Shown piece by piece: positions 54,847 to 64,000 of a stretch of 64,000 nt of DNA. The stretch spans positions 248,001 to 312,000 of the forward strand of contig JAAKBF010000103.1 of the NCBI GenBank assembly GCA_012656075.1, written 5' to 3'. Position 1 is the stretch's first letter. Each line of letters opens with the position of its first letter. Both the position numbers and the translations under genes were made by a program. The notes beneath the pieces were generated by a model. The model was not told the origin of the DNA and did no database searches. It saw only the letters and a list, made by a program, of their open reading frames with translations. The DNA comes from Phytophthora hibernalis (taxonomy: Eukaryota; Oomycota; Peronosporomycetes; Peronosporales; Peronosporaceae).

Positions 54847-55487
54847 AGACACGAACCCAAACCGCAACGCAATCGACGCGCTCTAGGCACACGCACGTAC
54901 ATTCGACCAGCAAGCGACTAAGCAAACAAACGAACGAACAGCCAGTCGCCACACACACCGCAGTACAGCTGCACACACAATCAAACGCGGACGCCTCCAA
55001 ACCACGCATGCAAACCCTCTTCTTCTCAACCGCTGCTGCCGCTACCCCGAATCGTCATATCGCTGCTCTTCTCCACTCGCGCAGTCCCCGTACACACCCA
55101 AGGCACGCGATCCGCGGCGTGGGTCACTGAGTGGATCATTGGCCACATTGCCCATGCAGGCAGGCTCGAACCCCGCTCAACCAGCGCGGTCCGATCGATG
55201 GTTTCGCAGTAGAGACATTCGGCTTTGGAGTGGGCAAAGCTATCCCCTGACAGGTCGCTACATGTAGCTGCAATATCGGACTGCAGCTTCGATAGATCGT
55301 GTTCATCAGTAGGTGGTCAATCGAAGCTGGCTCTGCTGGTCAGGTGGTATCTGGCTCCTCGACCGGGCAACAAAGTAGATAGGCGAGCGAGCCGAGGGCT
55401 GCTGATGACGCCACAGGCAACAATCCAGTGCTGGAAGGCAAACCGCAAGTGCTAACAAGTGTGGGTAGATTTGTAAAAAGGGGAAAG

Positions 55488-55560
55488 TGGACACTGGGGG
55501 TATCGATCCCCCTACCTCCCGCATGCGAAGCGGGCGCTCTACCATTTGAGCTAAGCGCCC
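55488..55560 (-). tRNA. tRNA-Ala(CGC) copy 8
   Basis: 73 nt, consensus form, T5 terminator. Confidence 0.95.
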
Positions 55561-56202
55561 AGACACGAACCCAAACCGCAACGCAATCGACGCGCTCTAG
55601 GCACACGCACGTACATTCGACCAGCAAGCGACTAAGCAAACAAACGAACGAACAGCCAGTCGCCACACACACCGCAGTACAGCTGCACACACAATCAAAC
55701 GCGGACGCCTCCAAACCACGCATGCAAACCCTCTTCTTCTCAACCGCTGCTGCCGCTACCCCGAATCGTCATATCGCTGCTCTTCTCCACTCGCGCAGTC
55801 CCCGTACACACCCAAGGCACGCGATCCGCGGCGTGGGTCACTGAGTGGATCATTGGCCACATTGCCCATGCAGGCAGGCTCGAACCCCGCTCAACCAGCG
55901 CGGTCCGATCGATGGTTTCGCAGTAGAGACATTCGGCTTTGGAGTGGGCAAAGCTATCCCCTGACAGGTCGCTACATGTAGCTGCAATATCGGACTGCAG
56001 CTTCGATAGATCGTGTTCATCAGTAGGTGGTCAATCGAAGTTGGCTCTGCTGGTCGGGTGGTATCTGGCTCCTCGACCGGGCAACAAAGTGAGATAGGCG
56101 AGCGAGCCGAGGGCTGCTGATGACGCCACAGGCAACAATCCAGTGCTGGAAGGCAAACCGCAAGTGCTAACAAGTGTGGGTAGATTTGTAAAAAGGGGAA
56201 AG

Positions 56203-56275
56203 TGGACACTGGGGGTATCGATCCCCCTACCTCCCGCATGCGAAGCGGGCGCTCTACCATTTGAGCTAAGCGCCC
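56203..56275 (-). tRNA. tRNA-Ala(CGC) copy 9
   Basis: 73 nt, consensus form. Its unit is the longest (715 bp), with an extra G at about 56091. Confidence 0.95.
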
Positions 56276-56915
56276 AGACACGAACCCAAACCGCAACGCA
56301 ATCGACGCGCTCTAGGCACACGCACGTACATTCGACCAGCAAGCGACTAAGCAAACAAACGAACGAACAGCCAGTCGCCACACACACCGCAGTACAGCTG
56401 CACACACAATCAAACGCGGACGCCTCCAAACCACGCATGCAAACCCTCTTCTTCTCAACCGCTGCTGCCGCTACCCCGAATCGTCATATCGCTGCTCTTC
56501 TCCACTCGCGCAGTCCCCGTACACACCAAGGCACGCGATCCGCGGCGTGGGTCACTGAGTGGATCATTGGCCACATTGCCCATGCAGGCAGGCTCGAACC
56601 CCGCTCAACCAGCGCGGTCCGATCGATGGTTTCGCAGTAGAGACATTCGGCTTTGGAGTGGGCAAAGCTATCCCCTGACAGGTCGCTACATGTAGCTGCA
56701 ATATCGGACTGCAGCTTCGATAGATCGTGTTCATCAGTAGGTGGTCAATCGAAGCTGGCTCTGCTGGTCGGGTGGTATCTGGCTCCTCGACCGGGCAACA
56801 AAGTAGATAGGCGAGCGAGCCGAGGGCTGCTGATGACGCCACAGGCAACAATCCAGTGCTGGAAGGCAAACCGCAAGTGCTAACAAGTGTGGGTAGATTT
56901 GTAAAAAGGGGAAAG

Positions 56916-56986
56916 TGGACACTGGGGTATCGATCCCCTACCTCCCGCATGCGAAGCGGGCGCTCTACCATTTGAGCTAAGCGCCC
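56916..56986 (-). tRNA. tRNA-Ala(CGC) copy 10
   Basis: 71 nt: both T-stem strands are reduced to four bases, so the stem still pairs. This is either two sequence errors or a real 4-bp stem. T5 terminator. Confidence 0.9.
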
Positions 56987-57628
56987 AGACACGAACCCAA
57001 ACCGCACCGCAATCGACGCGCTCTAGGCACACGCACGTACATTCGACCAGCAAGCGACTAAGCAAACAAACGAACGAACAGCCAGTCGCCACACACACCG
57101 CAGTACAGCTGCACACACAATCAAACGCGGACGCCTCCAAACCACGCATGCAAACCCTCTTCTTCTCAACCGCTGCTGCCGCTACCCCGAATCGTCATAT
57201 CGCTGCTCTTCTCCACTCGCGCAGTCCCCGTACACACCCAAGGCACGCGATCCGCGGCGTGGGTCACTGAGTGGATCATTGGCCACATTGCCCATGCAGG
57301 CAGGCTCGAACCCCGCTCAACCAGCGCGGTCCGATCGATGGTTTCGCAGTAGAGACATTCGGCTTTGGAGTGGGCAAAGCTATCCCCTGACAGGTCGCTA
57401 CATGTAGCTGCAATATCGGACTGCAGCTTCGATAGATCGTGTTCATCAGTAGGTGGTCAATCAGAAGCTGGCTCTGCTGGTCGGGTGGTATCTGGCTCCT
57501 CGACCGGGCAACAAAGAAGATAGGCGAGCGAGCCGAGGGCTGCTGATGACGCCACAGGCAACAATCCAGTGCTGGAAGGCAAACCGCAAGTGCTAACAAG
57601 TGTGGGTAGATTTGTAAAAAGGGGAAAG

Positions 57629-57701
57629 TGGACACTGGGGGTATCGATCCCCCTACCTCCCGCATGCGAAGCGGGCGCTCTACCATTTGAGCTAAGCGCC
57701 C
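57629..57701 (-). tRNA. tRNA-Ala(CGC) copy 11
   Basis: 73 nt, consensus form. Nearby its unit has two private changes (AATCAGAAGC near 57460 and AAAGAAGATAGG near 57515). Confidence 0.95.
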
Positions 57702-58341
57702 AGACACGAACCCAAACCGCAACGCAATCGACGCGCTCTAGGCACACGCACGTACATTCGACCAGCAAGCGACTAAGCAAACAAACGAACGAACAGCCAG
57801 TCGCCACACACACCGCAGTACAGCTGCACACACAATCAAACGCGGACGCCTCCAAACCACGCATGCAAACCCTCTTCTTCTCAACCGCTGCTGCCGCTAC
57901 CCCGAATCGTCATATCGCTGCTCTTCTCCACTCGCGCAGTCCCCGTACACACCCAAGGCACGCGATCCGCGGCGTGGGTCACTGAGTGGATCATTGGCCA
58001 CATTGCCCATGCAGGCAGGCTCGAACCCCGCTCAACCAGCGCGGTCCGATCGATGGTTTCGCAGTAGAGACATTCGGCTTTGGAGTGGGCAAAGCTATCC
58101 CCTGACAGGTCGCTACATGTAGCTGCAATATCGGACTGCAGCTTCGATAGATCGTGTTCATCAGTAGGTGGTCAATCGAAGCTGGCTCTGCTGGTCGGGT
58201 GGTATCTGGCTCCTCGACCGGGCAACAAAGTAGATAGGCGAGCGAGCCGAGGGCTGCTGATGACGCCACAGGCAACAATCCAGTGCTGGAAGGCAAACCG
58301 CAAGTGCTAACAAGTGTGGGTAGATTTGTAAAAAGGGAAAG

Positions 58342-58414
58342 TGGACACTGGGGGTATCGATCCCCCTACCTCCCGCATGCGAAGCGGGCGCTCTACCATT
58401 TGAGCTAAGCGCCC
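58342..58414 (-). tRNA. tRNA-Ala(CGC) copy 12
   Basis: 73 nt, consensus form, T5 terminator preceded by a shortened C3 run. Confidence 0.95.
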
Positions 58415-59054
58415 AGACACGAACCCAAACCGCAACGCAATCGACGCGCTCTAGGCACACGCACGTACATTCGACCAGCAAGCGACTAAGCAAACAAACG
58501 AACGAACAGCCAGTCGCCACACACACCGCAGTACAGCTGCACACACAATCAAACGCGGACGCCTCCAAACCACGCATGCAAACCCTCTTCTTCTCAACCG
58601 CTGCTGCCGCTACCCCGAATCGTCATATCGCTGCTCTTCTCCACTCGCGCAGTCCCCGTACACACCCAAGGCACGCGATCCGCGGCGTGGGTCACTGAGT
58701 GGATCATTGGCCACATTGCCCATGCAGGCAGGCTCGAACCCCGCTCAACCAGCGCGGTCCGATCGATGGTTTCGCAGTAGAGACATTCGGCTTTGGAGTG
58801 GGCAAAGCTATCCCCTGACAGGTCGCTACATGTAGCTGCAATATCGGACTGCAGCTTCGATAGATCGTGTTCATCAGTAGGTGGTCAATCGAAGCTGGCT
58901 CTGCTGGTCGGGTGGTATCTGGCTCCTCGACCGGGCAACAAAGTAGATAGGCGAGCGAGCCGAGGGCTGCTGATGACGCCACAGGCAACAATCCAGTGCT
59001 GGAAGGCAAACCGCAAGTGCTAACAAGTGTGGGTAGATTTGTAAAAGGGGAAAG

Positions 59055-59127
59055 TGGACACTGGGGGTATCGATCCCCCTACCTCCCGCATGCGAAGCGG
59101 GCGCTCTACCATTTGAGCTAAGCGCCC
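59055..59127 (-). tRNA. tRNA-Ala(CGC) copy 13
   Basis: 73 nt, consensus form, T4 terminator. Confidence 0.95.
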
Positions 59128-59766
59128 AGACACGAACCCAAACCGCAACGCAATCGACGCGCTCTAGGCACACGCACGTACATTCGACCAGCAAGCGACT
59201 AAGCAAACAAACGAACGAACAGCCAGTCGCCACACACACCGCAGTACAGCTGCACACACAATCAAACGCGGACGCCTCCAAACCACGCATGCAAACCCTC
59301 TTCTTCTCAACCGCTGCTGCCGCTACCCCGAATCGTCATATCGCTGCTCTTCTCCACTCGCGCAGTCCCCGTACACACCCAAGGCACGCGATCCGCGGCG
59401 TGGGTCACTGAGTGGATCATTGGCCACATTGCCCATGCAGGCAGGCTCGAACCCCGCTCAACCAGCGCGGTCCGATCGATGGTTTCGCAGTAGAGACATT
59501 CGGCTTTGGAGTGGGCAAAGCTATCCCTGACAGGTCGCTACATGTAGCTGCAATATCGGACTGCAGCTTCGATAGATCGTGTTCATCAGTAGGTGGTCAA
59601 TCGAAGCTGGCTCTGCTGGTCGGGTGGTATCTGGCTCCTCGACCGGGCAACAAAGTAGATAGGCGAGCGAGCCGAGGGCTGCTGATGACGCCACAGGCAA
59701 CAATCCAGTGCTGGAAGGCAAACCGCAAGTGCTAACAAGTGTGGGTAGATTTGTAAAAGGGGAAAG

Positions 59767-59838
59767 TGGACACTGGGGGTATCGATCCCCTACCTCCCGC
59801 ATGCGAAGCGGGCGCTCTACCATTTGAGCTAAGCGCCC
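59767..59838 (-). tRNA. tRNA-Ala(CGC) copy 14
   Basis: 72 nt, T-stem unequal (5 against 4), T4 terminator. Confidence 0.92.
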
Positions 59839-60478
59839 AGACACGAACCCAAACCGCAACGCAATCGACGCGCTCTAGGCACACGCACGTACATTCGACC
59901 AGCAAGCGACTAAGCAAACAAACGAACGAACAGCCAGTCGCCACACACACCGCAGTACAGCTGCACACACAATCAAACGCGGACGCCTCCAAACCACGCA
60001 TGCAAACCCTCTTCTTCTCAACCGCTGCTGCCGCTACCCCGAATCGTCATATCGCTGCTCTTCTCCACTCGCGCAGTCCCCGTACACACCCAAGGCACGC
60101 GATCCGCGGCGTGGGTCACTGAGTGGATCATTGGCCACATTGCCCATGCAGGCAGGCTCGAACCCCGCTCAACCAGCGCGGTCCGATCGATGGTTTCGCA
60201 GTAGAGACATTCGGCTTTGGAGTGGGCAAAGCTATCCCCTGACAGGTCGCTACATGTAGCTGCAATATCGGACTGCAGCTTCGATAGATCGTGTTCATCA
60301 GTAGGTGGTCAATCGAAGCTGGCTCTGCTGGTCGGGTGGTATCTGGCTCCTCGACCGGGCAACAAAGTAGATAGGCGAGCGAGCCGAGGGCTGCTGATGA
60401 CGCCACAGGCAACAATCCAGTGCTGGAAGGCAAACCGCAAGTGCTAACAAGTGTGGGTAGATTTGTAAAAAGGGAAAG

Positions 60479-60550
60479 TGGACACTGGGGGTATCGATCC
60501 CCTACCTCCCGCATGCGAAGCGGGCGCTCTACCATTTGAGCTAAGCGCCC
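60479..60550 (-). tRNA. tRNA-Ala(CGC) copy 15
   Basis: 72 nt, T-stem unequal (5 against 4), T5 terminator. Confidence 0.92.
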
Positions 60551-61190
60551 AGACACGAACCCAAACCGCAACGCAATCGACGCGCTCTAGGCACACGCAC
60601 GTACATTCGACCAGCAAGCGACTAAGCAAACAAACGAACGAACAGCCAGTCGCCACACACACCGCAGTACAGCTGCACACACAATCAAACGCGGACGCCT
60701 CCAAACCACGCATGCAAACCCTCTTCTTCTCAACCGCTGCTGCCGCTACCCCGAATCGTCATATCGCTGCTCTTCTCCACTCGCGCAGTCCCCGTACACA
60801 CCCAAGGCACGCGATCCGCGGCGTGGGTCACTGAGTGGATCATTGGCCACATTGCCCATGCAGGCAGGCTCGAACCCCGCTCAACCAGCGCGGTCCGATC
60901 GATGGTTTCGCAGTAGAGACATTCGGCTTTGGAGTGGGCAAAGCTATCCCCTGACAGGTCGCTACATGTAGCTGCAATATCGGACTGCAGCTTCGATAGA
61001 TCGTGTTCATCAGTAGGTGGTCAATCGAAGCTGGCTCTGCTGGTCGGGTGGTATCTGGCTCCTCGACCGGGCAACAAAGTAGATAGGCGAGCGAGCCGAG
61101 GGCTGCTGATGACGCCACAGGCAACAATCCAGTGCTGGAAGGCAAACCGCAAGTGCTAACAAGTGTGGGTAGATTTGTAAAAAGGGAAAG

Positions 61191-61262
61191 TGGACACTGG
61201 GGGTATCGATCCCCTACCTCCCGCATGCGAAGCGGGCGCTCTACCATTTGAGCTAAGCGCCC
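61191..61262 (-). tRNA. tRNA-Ala(CGC) copy 16
   Basis: 72 nt, T-stem unequal (5 against 4), T5 terminator. Confidence 0.92.
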
Positions 61263-61902
61263 AGACACGAACCCAAACCGCAACGCAATCGACGCGCTCT
61301 AGGCACACGCACGTACATTCGACCAGCAAGCGACTAAGCAAACAAACGAACGAACAGCCAGTCGCCACACACACCGCAGTACAGCTGCACACACAATCAA
61401 ACGCGGACGCCTCCAAACCACGCATGCAAACCCTCTTCTTCTCAACCGCTGCTGCCGCTACCCCGAATCGTCATATCGCTGCTCTTCTCCACTCGCGCAG
61501 TCCCCGTACACACCCAAGGCACGCGATCCGCGGCGTGGGTCACTGAGTGGATCATTGGCCACATTGCCCATGCAGGCAGGCTCGAACCCCGCTCAACCAG
61601 CGCGGTCCGATCGATGGTTTCGCAGTAGAGACATTCGGCTTTGGAGTGGGCAAAGCTATCCCCTGACAGGTCGCTACATGTAGCTGCAATATCGGACTGC
61701 AGCTTCGATAGATCGTGTTCATCAGTAGGTGGTCAATCGAAGCTGGCTCTGCTGGTCGGGTGGTATCTGGCTCCTCGACCGGGCAACAAAGTAGATAGGC
61801 GAGCGAGCCGAGGGCTGCTGATGACGCCACAGGCAACAATCCAGTGCTGGAAGGCAAACCGCAAGTGCTAACAAGTGTGGGTAGATTTGTAAAAGGGGAA
61901 AG

Positions 61903-61974
61903 TGGACACTGGGGGTATCGATCCCCTACCTCCCGCATGCGAAGCGGGCGCTCTACCATTTGAGCTAAGCGCCC
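61903..61974 (-). tRNA. tRNA-Ala(CGC) copy 17
   Basis: 72 nt, T-stem unequal (5 against 4), T4 terminator. Confidence 0.92.
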
Positions 61975-62615
61975 AGACACGAACCCAAACCGCAACGCAA
62001 TCGACGCGCTCTAGGCACACGCACGTACATTCGACCAGCAAGCGACTAAGCAAACAAACGAACGAACAGCCAGTCGCCACACACACCGCAGTACAGCTGC
62101 ACACACAATCAAACGCGGACGCCTCCAAACCACGCATGCAAACCCTCTTCTTCTCAACCGCTGCTGCCGCTACCCCGAATCGTCATATCGCTGCTCTTCT
62201 CCACTCGCGCAGTCCCCGTACACACCCAAGGCACGCGATCCGCGGCGTGGGTCACTGAGTGGATCATTGGCCACATTGCCCATGCAGGCAGGCTCGAACC
62301 CCGCTCAACCAGCGCGGTCCGATCGATGGTTTCGCAGTAGAGACATTCGGCTTTGGAGTGGGCAAAGCTATCCCCTGACAGGTCGCTACATGTAGCTGCA
62401 ATATCGGACTGCAGCTTCGATAGATCGTGTTCATCAGTAGGTGGTCAATCGAAGCTGGCTCTGCTGGTCGGGTGGTATCTGGCTCCTCGACCGGGCAACA
62501 AAGTAGATAGGCGAGCGAGCCGAGGGCTGCTGATGACGCCACAGGCAACAATCCAGTGCTGGAAGGCAAACCGCAAGTGCTAACAAGTGTGGGTAGATTT
62601 GTAAAAAGGGGAAAG

Positions 62616-62688
62616 TGGACACTGGGGGTATCGATCCCCCTACCTCCCGCATGCGAAGCGGGCGCTCTACCATTTGAGCTAAGCGCCC
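62616..62688 (-). tRNA. tRNA-Ala(CGC) copy 18
   Basis: 73 nt, consensus form, T5 terminator. Confidence 0.95.
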
Positions 62689-63328
62689 AGACACGAACCC
62701 AAACCGCAACGCAATCGACGCGCTCTAGGCACACGCACGTACATTCGACCAGCAAGCGACTAAGCAAACAAACGAACGAACAGCCAGTCGCCACACACAC
62801 CGCAGTACAGCTGCACACACAATCAAACGCGGACGCCTCCAAACCACGCATGCAAACCCTCTTCTTCTCAACCGCTGCTGCCGCTACCCCGAATCGTCAT
62901 ATCGCTGCTCTTCTCCACTCGCGCAGTCCCCGTACACACCCAAGGCACGCGATCCGCGGCGTGGGTCACTGAGTGGATCATTGGCCACATTGCCCATGCA
63001 GGCAGGCTCGAACCCCGCTCAACCAGCGCGGTCCGATCGATGGTTTCGCAGTAGAGACATTCGGCTTTGGAGTGGGCAAAGCTATCCCCTGACAGGTCGC
63101 TACATGTAGCTGCAATATCGGACTGCAGCTTCGATAGATCGTGTTCATCAGTAGGTGGTCAATCGAAGCTGGCTCTGCTGGTCGGGTGGTATCTGGCTCC
63201 TCGACCGGGCAACAAAGTAGATAGGCGAGCGAGCCGAGGGCTGCTGATGACGCCACAGGCAACAATCCAGTGCTGGAAGGCAAACCGCAAGTGCTAACAA
63301 GTGTGGGTAGATTTGTAAAAAGGGAAAG

Positions 63329-63401
63329 TGGACACTGGGGGTATCGATCCCCCTACCTCCCGCATGCGAAGCGGGCGCTCTACCATTTGAGCTAAGCGCC
63401 C
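63329..63401 (-). tRNA. tRNA-Ala(CGC) copy 19
   Basis: 73 nt, consensus form, T5 terminator. It is the last copy in the window; the next would start about 40 bp beyond the edge. Confidence 0.95.
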
Positions 63402-64000
63402 AGACACGAACCCAAACCGCAACGCAATCGACGCGCTCTAGGCACACGCACGTACATTCGACCAGCAAGCGACTAAGCAAACAAACGAACGAACAGCCAG
63501 TCGCCACACACACCGCAGTACAGCTGCACACACAATCAAACGCGGACGCCTCCAAACCACGCATGCAAACCCTCTTCTTCTCAACCGCTGCTGCCGCTAC
63601 CCCGAATCGTCATATCGCTGCTCTTCTCCACTCGCGCAGTCCCCGTACACACCCAAGGCACGCGATCCGCGGCGTGGGTCACTGAGTGGATCATTGGCCA
63701 CATTGCCCATGCAGGCAGGCTCGAACCCCGCTCAACCAGCGCGGTCCGATCGATGGTTTCGCAGTAGAGACATTCGGCTTTGGAGTGGGCAAAGCTATCC
63801 CCTGACAGGTCGCTACATGTAGCTGCAATATCGGACTGCAGCTTCGATAGATCGTGTTCATCAGTAGGTGGTCAATCGAAGCTGGCTCTGCTGGTCGGGT
63901 GGTATCTGGCTCCTCGACCGGGCAACAAAGTAGATAGGCGAGCGAGCCGAGGGCTGCTGATGACGCCACAGGCAACAATCCAGTGCTGGAAGGCAAACCG

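Larger units (their letters stand above)
50471..64000. repeat. Tandem array of ~713-bp units, each with one tRNA-Ala(CGC)
   Basis: Eighteen full periods of 708-715 bp (mean 712.6 from tRNA to tRNA) and parts of one more are visible, all head to tail, and the array continues past the window. Units are nearly identical; units 1 and 2 differ most (CCAATAAGCGAC instead of CCAGCAAGCGAC). Besides the tRNA each unit holds about 640 bp without a recognised gene. This part includes a segment with box-B-like GGTTCGAGCC on the minus strand (near unit position +510) and a CACACACACC/ACGAACGAAC simple-sequence part upstream of the tRNA. Most variation between interior units is homopolymer length (A4-5/G3-4 in the terminator, C4-5 in the T-stem). 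Open frames of 76-195 codons in every unit are by-products of this sequence and not genes. Confidence 0.95.

Noticed and set aside
50439..63996. Repeated ORFs of 76-195 codons on both strands in the tRNA array
   Set aside because: They read through the tRNA gene and the spacer, appear in every unit and change frame with homopolymer length. The protein-like conservation is that of the DNA unit.
50471..64000. CRISPR-like or satellite interpretation of the array
   Set aside because: Units are 713 bp with no alternation of short repeats and unique spacers, and each contains a full tRNA gene in eukaryotic context.

Overview
The window is nuclear DNA of an oomycete, most likely a Phytophthora or close relative. 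The evidence is compact genes with short GT-AG introns of about 60-115 nt, an oomycete-type initiator in front of polyubiquitin, flagellar and centriolar genes, a secreted expansin-like protein, a Crinkler (CRN) effector carrying the LFLAK-type motif, and Ty3, hAT and Mutator-like transposons. Calls come from reading translations and splice sites by eye; no database was searched.

Positions 1-31,700 are gene-dense. In order they hold: a sperm-tail PG-rich repeat protein (-), an unrecognised protein (-), a DHHC palmitoyltransferase (-), a CCT-domain protein (+), a PH-like protein (-), an RIIa/DPY30-type dimerisation protein (+), a SAYSvFN membrane protein (+), a two-TM protein (-), an RMDN-family TPR protein (-), a BED-finger transposase-derived protein (+), an expansin-like secreted protein (+), VPS53 (-), a 12-unit polyubiquitin (+), POC5 (+), a coiled-coil protein (+), a possible PX-like protein (-) and an ATRX/RAD54L2-like SNF2 ATPase (-). 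Several of these belong to the flagellum/centriole programme (PG-rich repeat protein, RIIa protein, POC5, perhaps the coiled-coil protein). The rest are housekeeping trafficking, ubiquitin and chromatin genes.

Positions 31,700-50,470 are gene-poor and repeat-rich: AT-rich spacer, a gag-like coiled-coil ORF, a broken hAT transposase, short dispersed repeats, a CRN effector gene split by a Mutator-like element that itself carries an internal inversion, and a decayed Ty3/gypsy element.

From about 50,471 to the window end (64,000) lies one head-to-tail array of a ~713-bp unit. Each unit carries one minus-strand tRNA-Ala(CGC) gene; nineteen copies are visible and the array runs off the edge.

A caveat applies to every gene model: reading frames break repeatedly by what looks like one missing base, often in a homopolymer. 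This also occurs in polyubiquitin and in tRNA T-stems, where sister copies show the intact form. Most of these breaks are therefore probably sequence errors rather than real pseudogenes.
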